From an uncultured Paracoccaceae bacterium (GTDB lineage: Bacteria; Pseudomonadota; Alphaproteobacteria; Rhodobacterales; Rhodobacteraceae): a stretch of DNA of 64,000 bases. Both the position numbers and the translations under genes were made by a program. Shown in pieces: positions 52,937-63,009 of this stretch (the first letter of the stretch is position 1; each line of letters begins with the position of its first letter). The stretch is taken from the NCBI GenBank assembly GCA_947501555.1, contig CANMWG010000004.1, positions 1 to 64,000 on the forward strand, written 5' to 3'. The notes below the pieces were generated by a model. It worked only from the letters and a program-made list of their open reading frames with translations, searched no databases and was not told the origin of the DNA.

Positions 52937-53991
52937 TTGAGAAAAGCGATCTTCAGGCAGCCGTAGGAAGCGGGTTGCTGACGGAAAAACAAGCCGCCAC
53001 ACTGATCAGCTTGTCTGACAGCAGACGCGGCGCACGCGAAAACCTGGCACCGGGCGATGAACCGTTTGAGCTATTCAAAGGGTTCAACGAAATTTTCATC
53101 GTCATTGGCCTGCTTATTTTATCGTTCGGTTGGATGGGCGTGGCAGCCCTGGCACTTGGTGACGAAATTATTGATCTGAAACGATACACCGTGGTGGTCG
53201 CGTTGATCGGCGCGGCCATTCTCTGGCTGTTGTCAGAGTACTTTGTGCGCAAACGCCGCATGATCGCACCGGCCATTGCACTGTCGGTCATGTTCGCAGG
53301 GAATGCTGCCTTTGGATTGCTCGCGACAATGACACATCCGTTCATGATCGCGCAAAACGACTACAGCAGCGCCCCGTTACCGCTCTTGCTAGCGACGCTG
53401 TCACTGTTGGTTTACTGGTGGCGTTTCCGGGTGCCGTTTGCATTGGCCATGATCGCAGTAGGGTTATTTGCGGTGGCGATCGTCTTTATAGCCAGCCGCG
53501 GCGGAGAAGTTCGTGAAATTAGCGACCTATTCTTATTGTCAGCGGACGGACCCTTTGCCTTGATCACGCTGATACTTGGATGCCTCGTTTTCAGCGTCGC
53601 GATGCTCTTTGACATGAGCGATCCACATCGTGTCACCCGCCGTGCAGCCAACGGATTCTGGTTGCATGTCGTGGCAGCGCCTGCCCTGATCAACACCATC
53701 GCCTTGACGCTCATGGAAAGTGACGCCTTTAGCATATTGGTATGGGTGCTCGGCTTTTTCGCCATTGTCGCCATTATCATCGATCGACGGTCATTCCTGA
53801 TCACCGCCATTGGATATGTCGTGGCGATCAGTGCGACCGTATTTGATGGTGATGGCGCGGCTTTGACCATTTTGATGCTTGGGATCGCACTTCTTCTTCT
53901 CGGTGCGTTCTGGGAACAAATCCGCGCGACCCTTCTTCATCTTCTTGGGGGTTTCCTGCCCTTGAACAAACTTCCCCCATCTCATGGCTAA
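52933..53991 (+). CDS. Multi-pass membrane protein between hslV and hslU
   Basis: The 352-residue protein has a cytosolic N-terminal part ([19 protein letters not shown]) and about ten hydrophobic helices, ending shortly after [12 protein letters not shown]. The short N-terminal helix pair before the helices recalls DUF2157-type membrane proteins, but I cannot assign it. It is translationally coupled to hslV (4-bp overlap) and lies 8 bp before hslU, so it is made together with the protease. A link to membrane protein quality control is only a suggestion from position. Confidence 0.75.
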   Translation: MIEKSDLQAAVGSGLLTEKQAATLISLSDSRRGARENLAPGDEPFELFKGFNEIFIVIGLLILSFGWMGVAALALGDEIIDLKRYTVVVALIGAAILWLLSEYFVRKRRMIAPAIALSVMFAGNAAFGLLATMTHPFMIAQNDYSSAPLPLLLATLSLLVYWWRFRVPFALAMIAVGLFAVAIVFIASRGGEVREISDLFLLSADGPFALITLILGCLVFSVAMLFDMSDPHRVTRRAANGFWLHVVAAPALINTIALTLMESDAFSILVWVLGFFAIVAIIIDRRSFLITAIGYVVAISATVFDGDGAALTILMLGIALLLLGAFWEQIRATLLHLLGGFLPLNKLPPSHG

Positions 53992-53999
53992 GGACTGAC

Positions 54000-55313
54000 A
54001 TGACCGACTTGACCCCCCGCGAAATCGTCTCTGAACTTGACCGGTTTATCATCGGGCAAAAGGACGCCAAGCGTGCTGTAGCAGTGGCGCTTCGGAACCG
54101 CTGGCGGCGCAAACAGCTGGGCGACGATCTGCGCGACGAAGTGTATCCCAAAAACATCCTGATGATTGGGCCCACTGGTGTAGGTAAGACCGAAATTTCC
54201 CGGCGACTGGCCAAGCTTGCGCGCGCGCCCTTCATCAAGATCGAAGCGACAAAGTTCACAGAAGTCGGCTACGTCGGCCGTGACGTTGAACAAATCATCC
54301 GTGATCTGATTGACACCGCGATCCTCGATACACGCGAACACATGCGCGAAGACGTCAGGGCGAAAGCACGCCATGCCGCCGAAGAACGCGTGATTACAGC
54401 CGTTGCCGGAACCGATGCCCGCGACGGAACCCGCGACATGTTCCGCAAAAAGCTGAAGTCAGGTGAACTCGACGATACAGTGATCGAACTTGAACTTGCG
54501 GACACATCCAACCCACTGGGCGGTTTCGAAATCCCCGGCCAACCCGGCGGCATGGGTGGTGGCGGAATGATGAACCTTGGCGATCTGTTCGGCAAAGCCA
54601 TGGGCGGGCGCACGGTCAAGAAAAAGATGACCGTGGCCGAAAGCTATGACGCCTTGATCGCGGATGAGGCCGACAAACTGCTCGACGATGAGATCGTGAC
54701 AAAAGCCGCGCTGGAGGCAGTTGAACAAAACGGTATCGTTTTCTTGGATGAAATCGACAAAGTCTGTGCGCGGGCGGACGCCCGTGGTGCAGATGTTTCA
54801 CGCGAAGGCGTTCAGCGGGATTTGCTGCCGTTGATCGAAGGCACCACAGTGTCCACCAAACACGGCCCGATCAAGACGGACCACATCCTGTTCATCGCAT
54901 CCGGCGCGTTCCATGTGGCAAAACCATCAGATCTACTGCCAGAATTGCAGGGACGGTTGCCTATTCGGGTAGAACTACGGGCCCTCACCGAAGATGATTT
55001 TGTACGCATCCTGACCGAAACCGACAATGCGCTAACATTGCAGTACTCCGCACTCATGAAAACAGAGGAAGTCACCGTGACTTTCGCGGAAGACGGAATA
55101 AAAGCACTGGCGAAGATTGCGGCGGACGTAAACGAAGCCGTCGAAAATATCGGGGCACGCAGACTTTATACGGTGATCGAACGGGTGTTCGAAGATTTGT
55201 CATTCAACGCACCGGATCGGGCGGGCGATGAAATCATGATCAACGCAGAGTTTGTTGAAACTCACCTCGGTGAATTGTCTCGCTCAACTGATGTCAGCCG
55301 TTACGTGCTCTGA
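54000..55313 (+). CDS. hslU: ATP-dependent protease ATPase subunit HslU
   Basis: HslU unfolds substrates for HslV. The 437-residue AAA+ protein has the N-terminal [19 protein letters not shown], Walker [16 protein letters not shown], the pore motif TEVGYVGRD, the I domain, Walker [14 protein letters not shown] and the C-terminal HslV-docking tail ending in SRYVL. The Gly/Met-rich insertion [12 protein letters not shown] in the I domain is usual. Its stop overlaps the next start (TGATG). Confidence 0.97.
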   Translation: MTDLTPREIVSELDRFIIGQKDAKRAVAVALRNRWRRKQLGDDLRDEVYPKNILMIGPTGVGKTEISRRLAKLARAPFIKIEATKFTEVGYVGRDVEQIIRDLIDTAILDTREHMREDVRAKARHAAEERVITAVAGTDARDGTRDMFRKKLKSGELDDTVIELELADTSNPLGGFEIPGQPGGMGGGGMMNLGDLFGKAMGGRTVKKKMTVAESYDALIADEADKLLDDEIVTKAALEAVEQNGIVFLDEIDKVCARADARGADVSREGVQRDLLPLIEGTTVSTKHGPIKTDHILFIASGAFHVAKPSDLLPELQGRLPIRVELRALTEDDFVRILTETDNALTLQYSALMKTEEVTVTFAEDGIKALAKIAADVNEAVENIGARRLYTVIERVFEDLSFNAPDRAGDEIMINAEFVETHLGELSRSTDVSRYVL

Positions 55314-55588
55314 TGCTTAAGCTCAAGCGATATCCAGCAACCATCATACTGCTCTTGGCAGGCCTGCTGACGATCATCTTCGCTTATGCAACTATGAACT
55401 TGTTTCAAACATCGATGGCCAACATCCGTTTCTTGCGCGAATTTGGGTGGACAGCGGTTATGGAGGGCGGCCTGATGCAGTTTGCCCAAATCTCGGCTAA
55501 CGCGGGTGTTTCCCTACTCACCTACGTCGGTTTTAAGCTTTGTGAAACCGAACTGGTACGCAGATATCATAATTGGCAGGACAGGTGA
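55313..55588 (+). CDS. Small membrane protein of unknown function
   Basis: The 91-residue product has one clear helix near the N-terminus (ATIILLLAGLLTIIFAYATM) and a weaker hydrophobic stretch (ANAGVSLLTYVGF). The start is coupled to the hslU stop (TGATG). I do not recognise a family. The coupling and the membrane helix support it as a real gene. Confidence 0.55.
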   Translation: MLKLKRYPATIILLLAGLLTIIFAYATMNLFQTSMANIRFLREFGWTAVMEGGLMQFAQISANAGVSLLTYVGFKLCETELVRRYHNWQDR

Positions 55589-55631
55589 TTTAGGACTTTC
55601 ACCCACCCACGTCGGGGATCATCAAGGGTGT

Positions 55632-56867
55632 ATGACACAATCACCCGGATACGTCCGCTTCATCCGCGAAAACCTCCCGTTTCTGGCAACGGGTGCGTTA
55701 TTGTCGTTCCTATCCAGCTTTGGACAAACCTTTTTTATCTCGATCTTCGGCGGCGAAATCCGCACTGCTTATGGATTATCCAATGGCGACTGGGGGCTGA
55801 TCTACATGGTTGGCACCGGGGCATCTGCAGTGGTCATGGTGTTTGCAGGCGGGTTGGCCGATAGATTTCGCGTAAGGGTACTGGGAATTGCAGTCGTTCT
55901 CCTACTCGCCTGTGCCTGTCTTTTCATGGCATTCAACACGGCGGCGGTATTTCTGCCATTTGTGATCTTTACGCTTCGTTTCACTGGCCAAGGCATGACT
56001 AGCCATGTGGCAACTGTTGCAATGGCACGATGGTTTGTCGCCACACGCGGACGTGCACTGGCAGTAGCGGCATTCGGGTTCATGATCGGAGAAGCAACAC
56101 TCCCGCTGACGATGGTTTGGCTGAAGTCTTTCGTTGAGTGGCGGGTGTTGTGGATCGGCTTCGCCGGGTTCTGCGTCTTGGCCTGCCTCATCCTGTATCG
56201 CCTTTTGCGGCTGGAACGCACACCTAAATCGATGACCGAAACCACACAATCAACCGGCATGAACGACAAACATTGGACACGCGCCGATGCATTACGGCAC
56301 CCGCTCTTTTGGGCATTGATGCCTGCGGTCATGTCGTTTTCCGGGTTTGCGACCGCCTTTTGGTTTCACCAAGCACATTTCGCCGAGATCAAGGGCTGGT
56401 CACATCTGACACTGGTCTCTGTATTCCCACTTGGAACACTAGCGCTTTCGCTTTCGACAATTGGTTATGGTTGGGCCATCGACCGGTTCGGCGCGATACG
56501 GCTATTGCGGATTTACCTGCTACCGCTGGTACTTGCCTTTGTGCTGCATTGGTTCGCACCAACCTTGGGATGGACCGCGCTGGCTGTGGTCTTGATGGGG
56601 ATTGCCGGTGGCGGTCAATCAACGCTGCTAAACGCCTGCTGGGCAGAGTTTTACGGCACCCAACACATCGGATCGATCAAAGCAGCAGCGACGTCATTCA
56701 TGGTGCTTGGATCAGCGATTGGCCCAGGGCTCAGCGGTTGGCTGATCGATATGGGGGTCGGGTTTGAAATTCAGCAGTTGGGCTATGCCGCGATGTTCGC
56801 ACTTGCGGCTCTACTCTTGATAGGACCAACCAAAACCGCGGCAAAGTCGCTACCGAGATCGGCGTAA
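55632..56867 (+). CDS. Major facilitator superfamily transporter
   Basis: The 411-residue protein has about twelve membrane helices, the A-motif-like FAGGLADRFRVRVLG between helices 2 and 3 and YGWAIDRFGAIRLL in the second half. It resembles oxalate/formate- or monocarboxylate-type MFS carriers (FISIFGGEIRTAYGLSNGDW). The substrate is not known. Start at ATG 55632; the longer frame overlaps the previous gene. Its last 18 bp overlap the convergent Smr gene. Confidence 0.87.
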   Translation: MTQSPGYVRFIRENLPFLATGALLSFLSSFGQTFFISIFGGEIRTAYGLSNGDWGLIYMVGTGASAVVMVFAGGLADRFRVRVLGIAVVLLLACACLFMAFNTAAVFLPFVIFTLRFTGQGMTSHVATVAMARWFVATRGRALAVAAFGFMIGEATLPLTMVWLKSFVEWRVLWIGFAGFCVLACLILYRLLRLERTPKSMTETTQSTGMNDKHWTRADALRHPLFWALMPAVMSFSGFATAFWFHQAHFAEIKGWSHLTLVSVFPLGTLALSLSTIGYGWAIDRFGAIRLLRIYLLPLVLAFVLHWFAPTLGWTALAVVLMGIAGGGQSTLLNACWAEFYGTQHIGSIKAAATSFMVLGSAIGPGLSGWLIDMGVGFEIQQLGYAAMFALAALLLIGPTKTAAKSLPRSA

Positions 56868-57431
56868 ATAGATGTAGTATGCGCCCTGCCCGCCATGCCT
56901 TTGATGGGCGGGTGTGACTTGCAGAATTGCCTGAGATAGCGGCGGCAAAGCCAACCATTGCGGGACCTGATGACGTAGCACACCATGTCTGGTTGGGATC
57001 GGTCCACCGTCATCACGGTCTTTACCCTTCCCAGTAATGACCAAAACCAACCTGCGACCAGCGGCCTGTGACCCAAGGATAAACGCGATCAATTCCGGGT
57101 GGGCTTGCGCCAATGTCATCCCATGCAGGTCAATCCGAGCCTCAGGGGAAAGTTTCCCCCGTTTCATCCGACCAAATGACTTGTGGTCCATGTTCAGCGG
57201 CGCGCGAGACAACCGATCAGTGATATCGGGCAGCAAATCGTTTTTGGGTTGGCCAGATGCTTTCTCACCGACGCGAAATTTAGGCCGAGATTTTGGAACG
57301 CTGGGCTTCCCTGGCAAGGGGGCTTTCGACGGCAACGGGGCAACTGTCTTGGGGTCAATCGGTTTGGTCCGTTCGGCAACACGATCCCAGAGCGCACGTT
57401 CCTCGGCCGAAAGATGTCTTGGCCGGCGCAT
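56850..57431 (-). CDS. Smr domain protein
   Basis: The 193-residue protein has a basic, Pro-rich N-terminal half and a C-terminal Smr domain: IDLHGMTLAQAHPELIAFI, LVLVITGKGKDRDDGG and GVLRHQVPQWL. Smr domains nick nucleic acids; proteins of this type are now linked to mRNA cleavage at collided ribosomes in other bacteria. Whether this one acts on DNA or RNA is open. It touches mltA upstream (shared base 57431) and converges with the MFS gene with an 18-bp overlap. Confidence 0.88.
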   Translation of the reverse strand: MRRPRHLSAEERALWDRVAERTKPIDPKTVAPLPSKAPLPGKPSVPKSRPKFRVGEKASGQPKNDLLPDITDRLSRAPLNMDHKSFGRMKRGKLSPEARIDLHGMTLAQAHPELIAFILGSQAAGRRLVLVITGKGKDRDDGGPIPTRHGVLRHQVPQWLALPPLSQAILQVTPAHQRHGGQGAYYIYLRRSR

Positions 57432-58462
57432 TATCGTTGTGCCACCATGATACGGTGGGCAATGGGTGCAGGCATCAAGACAATCATGCGACCGTCATCC
57501 TTTATGGTTCCTGCCTCGCGACCAGCCTCCTCACCTGTCCCAAAGAAGATGTCAGCACGCTGCGCGCCTTTGATGGCAGACCCAGTATCTTGGGCGACCA
57601 TCAACCTGTTCATTGGTTCAGTGCCTCCCTTTTCGATCCAAACCGGAGATCCTAAAGTGACAAACGCTGGATCAACTGCAATCGATCTGCCTTGGGTGAT
57701 TGACCTATTCATGGCACCCAAAGGGCCCAGCTCTGGGGGAACCTCACTGACTTCGCGGAAAAACACGTAGCTTTCGTTTTCCCACAGCAACGCGCGGCCT
57801 TCCTCACGGTTTTGGCGAACCCAATTGCGGATAACGGCAGCAGACACTTGATGCGGCTCGTAAATGCCACGGTCCACCAACGCCATGCCAACCGAGGAAT
57901 AGTCGCGTCCGTTCTTACCGCCATACCCAACGCGCATCATGCCACCGTCGGGCAATCTGATACGACCTGACCCCTGAACCTGCAGGAAAAACAAATCTAC
58001 CGGATCTGTCAGCCAGGCGAGCTCAAGGTCGCGTCCAGCAAGGGGGCGATCCTCGTCAATCTGACGGCGCGTAAGATAGGGCTCGCCAGGAACCAGATCG
58101 TCAGGAACCGCATAAATCGGATAGCGATATGCGTCGCCCCTGATCCGGGATCCAGGTAACTCTGGCTCAAAATACCCGGTAAAAAGCATCGAATTGCCGT
58201 CTTCGATCAGAACTGGTGTAAAGAACTTCTCAAAAAACCTGCGAGGGTCAGGATTGGTTTCCAGAAAGGCGCAAAGCACGTCCCACTCTATTGCGCGCAT
58301 ATCACGGCAAGTGCTTAGAAAAACGTCAAGGGCGGCCTGATGATCATCAGCCGCCCAACCGTTCAAATCTTCAAAGGAAAGTTGCGTATAAGTTGGTTCG
58401 GCCATCACATTGCCCGCCAGCGTCAAAGAAATGCAAATCCCACCGAACCAGTTTTTGATCAT
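57431..58462 (-). CDS. mltA: Membrane-bound lytic murein transglycosylase A
   Basis: MltA cleaves peptidoglycan to anhydro-muropeptides. The 343-residue precursor has a signal peptide (GGICISLTLAGNVMA), the MltA domain (FTGYFEPELPGSR, VDLFFLQVQGSGRI, VGYGGKNGRDY) and the C-terminal 3D domain with the catalytic aspartates in LMVAQDTGSAIKGAQRADIF. No lipobox Cys is visible, so it may be soluble in the periplasm. It would supply substrates for the AmgK/MurU recycling route. It overlaps the Tim44 gene by 4 bp. Confidence 0.94.
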   Translation of the reverse strand: MIKNWFGGICISLTLAGNVMAEPTYTQLSFEDLNGWAADDHQAALDVFLSTCRDMRAIEWDVLCAFLETNPDPRRFFEKFFTPVLIEDGNSMLFTGYFEPELPGSRIRGDAYRYPIYAVPDDLVPGEPYLTRRQIDEDRPLAGRDLELAWLTDPVDLFFLQVQGSGRIRLPDGGMMRVGYGGKNGRDYSSVGMALVDRGIYEPHQVSAAVIRNWVRQNREEGRALLWENESYVFFREVSEVPPELGPLGAMNRSITQGRSIAVDPAFVTLGSPVWIEKGGTEPMNRLMVAQDTGSAIKGAQRADIFFGTGEEAGREAGTIKDDGRMIVLMPAPIAHRIMVAQR

Positions 58463-59118
58463 TCGCCGGTGGCAATAAGCTGCCAGTTGGGATCACCTGA
58501 ATTCATCCGACGGGAAAACGTCCAAGTATCTTTCTGGCGCTTAATCTCTTTATCACTGCCTTCGATGATATCCCCGGCATTATCACGGACAACCGATGTC
58601 ATTTCGCTTTTGAAACGAACGGACACATCGCCTTCTTTGGTCGCTTCATCAAATTCTGCATGGGCCAGGGTCATATCGCTGATACCAATGAAATTTGCCT
58701 CAATGGTCAGGCCCTTTTGTTTGCGATCTTCAACAACGCCGGCAAAAGCTTCGTACACATCTTCAGAAATGAAGGACTGGATACTTTCCAGATCACCCTT
58801 TTCAAATGCCATCAAAATCATCTCATAGGCACCACGGGCACCACCAAGGAACTCACCCACGCTAAATGACGGATCAACACGCTTCATCGCGGCAAGTGCT
58901 TTCGCCGCAGCCGAGCTTTCATCGACGTGATCCGTGATATCCAAATCAGGGCCACCTTCGATGACATCAAATTCCGGTTTGCTACGGCGCTCCGGATCTG
59001 GGCGGCTTACAGTAGGCTTTTCAAAGCCCTCGCGCGTTCCAAGAACGCCGCGAAGCCGCAAAATCAGGAAAACGGCGATGCCTGCAAGCACCAAAAGCTG
59101 GATAAGCGGAGAGTTCAT
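58459..59118 (-). CDS. Tim44/TimA-domain membrane-anchored protein
   Basis: The 219-residue protein has an N-terminal anchor (PLIQLLVLAGIAVFLILRL) and a Tim44-like domain (AYEMILMAFEKGDLESIQSF through WTFSRRMNSGDPNWQLIATGE). Its relatives are the bacterial ancestors of the mitochondrial import protein Tim44; the bacterial role is unsettled. The conserved position next to mltA, fxsA and secB in alphaproteobacteria is kept. The start is taken at 59118. Confidence 0.9.
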   Translation of the reverse strand: MNSPLIQLLVLAGIAVFLILRLRGVLGTREGFEKPTVSRPDPERRSKPEFDVIEGGPDLDITDHVDESSAAAKALAAMKRVDPSFSVGEFLGGARGAYEMILMAFEKGDLESIQSFISEDVYEAFAGVVEDRKQKGLTIEANFIGISDMTLAHAEFDEATKEGDVSVRFKSEMTSVVRDNAGDIIEGSDKEIKRQKDTWTFSRRMNSGDPNWQLIATGE

Positions 59119-59229
59119 CAGGACCTCGTTCAAGGGAAGGCATGGAAACACACCCAATCGTTCCCTATGTAGGTCAGGGGTAGCGCCAAGTCCACCTTAG
59201 CCCCGAACAAGTTACGAAAGGTACAAACG

Positions 59230-59718
59230 ATGTGGCTGTTCTTCGCTTTTATAGCGGTCCCGATGATCGAAATCGCCCTGTTCATCCGGGTCGGCGGGTT
59301 TATTGGTATTTGGTGGACATTATTGATCGTATTAGCAACGGCGATTGTCGGGTCCTATCTGGTGCGGAACCAAGGGTTGCGCGAACTCGGAAAGCTACGG
59401 CAGTCATTCTCTGATCTCAAAGACCCGACTGAACCTTTGGCCAACGGGGCGATGATCTTGTTCGCGGGGGCTCTACTTTTGACGCCGGGTTTTTTCACAG
59501 ACGCTGTAGGGCTTTCGTTTCTAATCCCCGGGGTCCGACGGGCTGCCTATGTTTGGGGACGGGAACGGGTGAAAGTCAAAAGCTTCCAGATGGGGGCGGG
59601 CCCGGCGGGTCAACCGACAGCAAACAAACCAGACGACAACATCATCGATGCCGAGTTTGAGGACGTGACCCGCGATAAAAAGCCGACACATAGCCCGTCT
59701 GGCTGGACCCGGCATTGA
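59230..59718 (+). CDS. fxsA: FxsA family membrane protein
   Basis: The 162-residue protein has the FxsA pattern: FFAFIAVPMIEIALFIRVGG, IGIWWTLLIVLATAIVGSYL, VRNQGLRELGKL and GALLLTPGFFTDAVGL, with a soluble tail. E. coli FxsA affects phage T7 exclusion by F plasmids; the native role is unknown. It is divergent from the Tim44 gene and 57 bp upstream of secB. Confidence 0.9.
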   Translation: MWLFFAFIAVPMIEIALFIRVGGFIGIWWTLLIVLATAIVGSYLVRNQGLRELGKLRQSFSDLKDPTEPLANGAMILFAGALLLTPGFFTDAVGLSFLIPGVRRAAYVWGRERVKVKSFQMGAGPAGQPTANKPDDNIIDAEFEDVTRDKKPTHSPSGWTRH

Positions 59719-59775
59719 GCCTTGGTAAACAGCCTGATAGGAACACGCGAACCTTATTCACTGGAGCAGTTCCCG

Positions 59776-60270
59776 ATGTCCGATACACCCGAAAACGGCG
59801 CTCAGCCCGCCCAAACGCCTCAAGTCACCAGCCGGATTATGGCGCAATACATCCGCGACATGTCTTTTGAAAACATTCTTGCACAAAAGGGCGTCAGCGG
59901 AGACGCTCAGCCCGAAATTCAGGTGCAGGTCAACCTTGATGCACGTAAGCGTTCAGCGGACAACCAGTTTGAGGTGATCACCAAGCTGAACATCACCAGC
60001 AAAACCAAAGACAAAGGCGAACCGCTCTTTGTCCTCGAAGTTGAATATGCAGGCGTTTTCCTTGTTGAAGGTGTGCCAGAAGAGCAGATGCACCCTTACC
60101 TGCTGATCGAATGCCCGCGCATGACATTCCCCTTCCTGCGCCGGATCGTCAGCGATGTGACGCGCGACGGAGGTTTCCCACCACTGAACCTCGAAACAAT
60201 CGACTTCTTGTCATTGTACCGGACCGAATTGGCCCGACGCGCCGAGGCGGAAAAGGCCAAGGTCAACTAA
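59776..60270 (+). CDS. secB: Protein-export chaperone SecB
   Basis: SecB keeps preproteins unfolded and hands them to SecA. The 164-residue protein has YIRDMSFENILAQKG, VQVNLDARKR, LEVEYAGVFLVEGVPEEQMHP and LLIECPRMTFPFLRRIVSDVT, all diagnostic. The ATG at 59776 follows CTGGAGCA; the longer frame from 59722 is less likely. Convergent with dnaQ with a 4-bp overlap. Confidence 0.95.
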   Translation: MSDTPENGAQPAQTPQVTSRIMAQYIRDMSFENILAQKGVSGDAQPEIQVQVNLDARKRSADNQFEVITKLNITSKTKDKGEPLFVLEVEYAGVFLVEGVPEEQMHPYLLIECPRMTFPFLRRIVSDVTRDGGFPPLNLETIDFLSLYRTELARRAEAEKAKVN

Positions 60271-60998
60271 GCGAATTTTTTCCAAACAGCACCGTCGCCC
60301 AAAGCCCCAACAAATTTGGCATGGGCGGCGGCTTCTTCTTCGGTCAGTTTTGACGCAAGCGCTGTAGGGCGCGGCATCGGACGCCAATCATCCGCCGCAC
60401 CTTTATTCTGATGAGATCCGGTCGCAGCTGACAATCCAAAGTCAGGTTGGCGCCCACCGATCAGCTCTAGGTAAACCTCCGCGAGAATTTCACTATCTAG
60501 CAACGCGCCGTGCAATGTACGCGCCGTGTTATCGATCGCAAAACGACGGCATAACGCATCCAGTGATGCTGGCGAACCAGGAAAGCGACGACGCGCGATA
60601 GCAAGCGTATCCAAGGACTGATCCATCGGCAGCAATGGCATGTTGAGCCAACCAAGCTCGGCATTCAGGAACTTCATATCAAAAGCAGCGTTATGGATGA
60701 CCAGCTTGGCATCACCGACGAATGCGACAAAATCTGCGGCAATATCTTTGAAAACAGGCTTGTCTTTCAGGGTTTCTTGACCTGGTTTTGGATCGTGTGG
60801 CGGTTCAAGCAAATCAGGTCCGATCCCATGCACCGCAAATGCTTCAGCAGGCATTGATCGTTGGGGGTTGATATACTGATGATAGGTACGGCCCGTTGGG
60901 ACGTGGCCCATCAGTTCAACGGCACCAATTTCGACGATCCGATCGCCCTCACCCGGTTCAAACCCTGTGGTCTCGGTATCAAGAACAATTTCACGCAT
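60267..60998 (-). CDS. dnaQ: DNA polymerase III epsilon subunit (proofreading exonuclease)
   Basis: The 243-residue DEDDh exonuclease has Exo I DTETTGFEPGEGDRIVEIG, Exo II LVIHNAAFDMKFLNAEL and Exo III HGALLDSEILAEVYL, then a C-terminal tail that binds the alpha subunit. It is the last of the maf-aroE-coaE-dnaQ run beside the candidate origin, the same order as near Cori in Caulobacter. It overlaps coaE by 8 bp. Confidence 0.95.
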   Translation of the reverse strand: MREIVLDTETTGFEPGEGDRIVEIGAVELMGHVPTGRTYHQYINPQRSMPAEAFAVHGIGPDLLEPPHDPKPGQETLKDKPVFKDIAADFVAFVGDAKLVIHNAAFDMKFLNAELGWLNMPLLPMDQSLDTLAIARRRFPGSPASLDALCRRFAIDNTARTLHGALLDSEILAEVYLELIGGRQPDFGLSAATGSHQNKGAADDWRPMPRPTALASKLTEEEAAAHAKFVGALGDGAVWKKFA

Positions 60999-61581
60999 CT
61001 TTTAGCCCCGATAATGTGATGATCAAGTCTCGCACGGCAGCCCGGGTATCGTCCAGATTTAAGGTTTCGATGATGTGATCGGCACGGGTACGTTTTTCAG
61101 CATCAGGCATCTGACGCGCTAGAATTGCGTCAAGCTGCTGTTCTGTCATGCCAGGGCGTCCCAAAACGCGGGCCCTTTGGACCTCTGGCGGGACAGAAAC
61201 CACCAAAACTGATGACAGCCAGGTATCAGCATTGGTTTCAAACAAGAGTGGTATGTCAAAAACCAAAAGTGGGTTGTTATGTGCCACTTTGAAAGCAGCG
61301 CGATCTTGGGCGACAAGGGGATGCACAATTTTCTCAATGCGGGTCAACGCATCAGGATCAGTAGCTATGATTTGCTTCAATTTCTGACGTGAAACGACCC
61401 CATCTTCGATAGCAACCGGAAATTCAGCAGAAAGTGGCTGCACCGCTGCCCCACCCTTTGCATAAAGGCGATGAACAGCAGCATCCGCATCCCAAACAGG
61501 AACGCCGAGATCTTGAAACATCGTCGCTGTGGTGGATTTGCCCATACCAATCGACCCAGTAAGGCCCAATAGATGGGTCAT
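60991..61581 (-). CDS. coaE: Dephospho-CoA kinase
   Basis: CoaE makes coenzyme A by phosphorylating dephospho-CoA. The 196-residue protein has the P-loop LTGSIGMGKSTTATMF, VWDADAAVHRLY, HPLVAQDRAAF and DIPLLFETNADTWL. It overlaps aroE by 4 bp and dnaQ by 8 bp. Confidence 0.95.
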   Translation of the reverse strand: MTHLLGLTGSIGMGKSTTATMFQDLGVPVWDADAAVHRLYAKGGAAVQPLSAEFPVAIEDGVVSRQKLKQIIATDPDALTRIEKIVHPLVAQDRAAFKVAHNNPLLVFDIPLLFETNADTWLSSVLVVSVPPEVQRARVLGRPGMTEQQLDAILARQMPDAEKRTRADHIIETLNLDDTRAAVRDLIITLSGLKDA

Positions 61582-62405
61582 GCCAAAACGGCCCGTCTGG
61601 TATCTTCATCAACTTCAGGTCTGGTGCCAAACCAGCGCTCAAAACCTGGTACGCCTTGGTGCAACAACATGCCTAGACCATCAACTGTGGTACAGCCGTG
61701 TTGTTCTGCAGCGACCAAGAACGGCGTGCGCAGTGGTGTGTAAACAATATCAGTGACAACAGCATCTGAACGCAGATCATCCAAAGGAACCTTAAGTTCC
61801 TGTGCACCCTTCATGCCCAGAGACGTCGTATTAATGACGATATTGGCATCGACCAACATCGTGCCGGCTTGAACCCAGTCAATGACGCGAATGCGGGCAC
61901 CGAATTCGGCACGTAAAGCCTCAGCTTTTGGACGCGTCCGGTTGGATAGCAGGATTTCGGGGACACCGGCGTCGGCCAAAGCAACAATAATGGCTCGGGC
62001 AGCACCACCGGCGCCAAAGATGGCGGCGGGGCCAGATTTAGGGTCCCAATTTGGGGCACCTTGTTTGAGATTTGCCAGAAACCCGTAGCCATCCGTATTG
62101 TCAGCAAAAATGCGGCCATCTTCTTTGAAAATCAGCGTATTTGCTGCACCAATCAAGGTTGCGCGATCAGTGACATGATGGGCAAACTGCAAGACGGATA
62201 CTTTGTGGGGAATAGTGACATTCGCACCAATAAAACCCTTATCGGGCAAAGCGCGGATTGTCGTTTCCAAATTGTCGTCTGTCACCTGCAAAGCGGTGTA
62301 ACTCCCCGACAACCCGTATCTCTTCAACCAATAGTTGTGAAGTTTTGGAGAAAGTGAATGGGCAATCGGGTTACCAATCACACCAGCCTTTGGAAAATCT
62401 GTCAT
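61578..62405 (-). CDS. aroE: Shikimate dehydrogenase
   Basis: AroE reduces 3-dehydroshikimate with NADPH. The 275-residue protein has [33 protein letters not shown] with the catalytic Lys, [20 protein letters not shown], and the nucleotide-binding [13 protein letters not shown]. It acts in the same pathway as aroC at 15.5 kb. Overlaps of 4 bp with maf and coaE show one operon. Confidence 0.95.
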   Translation of the reverse strand: MTDFPKAGVIGNPIAHSLSPKLHNYWLKRYGLSGSYTALQVTDDNLETTIRALPDKGFIGANVTIPHKVSVLQFAHHVTDRATLIGAANTLIFKEDGRIFADNTDGYGFLANLKQGAPNWDPKSGPAAIFGAGGAARAIIVALADAGVPEILLSNRTRPKAEALRAEFGARIRVIDWVQAGTMLVDANIVINTTSLGMKGAQELKVPLDDLRSDAVVTDIVYTPLRTPFLVAAEQHGCTTVDGLGMLLHQGVPGFERWFGTRPEVDEDTRRAVLA

Positions 62406-63001
62406 GAAGCAATTGTTCCGCGAAGTGCGAGATATGACAAGAGCTCGAGGAGAGGTAAGCCCAAAACATTGAAATGATCTCCTTCAATGCGTGCAAAAAG
62501 TCGCACTCCTTCCTCTTCCAGCTTATATGCACCGACGGCGTGCTGGATACTGCCCCAATTTCGGGCAACGTAATCCTCTAGATAATCATCCGACACATTA
62601 TGCATGAACAGACGAACAACTCCAACGTGACGCCAAAGTGGCTTGCCATGCTGATAGATGACCGCAGCAGAAAATAGCTGATGTTTTTGACCACGCAGTG
62701 TTTTTAGCTGGGCCAAAGCTTCATCTTGAGACGTAGGTTTGGAAAACATGGTTTGATCAAAGGCCAAGACTTGATCGCAGCCAATGACAAGCGCATCGGG
62801 ATGTTTCGCAGACACGCGCTGGGCCTTAAGCTCGGCCAAGGCATCGGCGATATCGCGTGGACTGGCCTGTTCACTTTGCAGGGACTGCTTTACGGTCTCT
62901 TCATCAACGCGGGCCACAACAACTTCAAAATCGATCGCCGCATTGCGCAGTAGCGTTGCACGAATTTCAGAACCGGATGCTAGGATAACAGGTTCAGCCA
63001 T
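62402..63001 (-). CDS. maf: Maf-type nucleotide pyrophosphatase
   Basis: The 199-residue protein has [27 protein letters not shown] and [11 protein letters not shown], the Maf signatures. Maf proteins hydrolyse non-canonical or some canonical NTPs and prevent misincorporation. It is the first gene left of the candidate origin; its ATG shares a base with a perfect DnaA box. Confidence 0.93.
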   Translation of the reverse strand: MAEPVILASGSEIRATLLRNAAIDFEVVVARVDEETVKQSLQSEQASPRDIADALAELKAQRVSAKHPDALVIGCDQVLAFDQTMFSKPTSQDEALAQLKTLRGQKHQLFSAAVIYQHGKPLWRHVGVVRLFMHNVSDDYLEDYVARNWGSIQHAVGAYKLEEEGVRLFARIEGDHFNVLGLPLLELLSYLALRGTIAS

Positions 63002-63009
63002 GTGGATAA
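63001..63009 (-). promoter_or_regulatory. Perfect DnaA box
   Basis: The minus strand reads TTATCCACA exactly. It overlaps the A of the maf start codon by one base. Confidence 0.85.
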
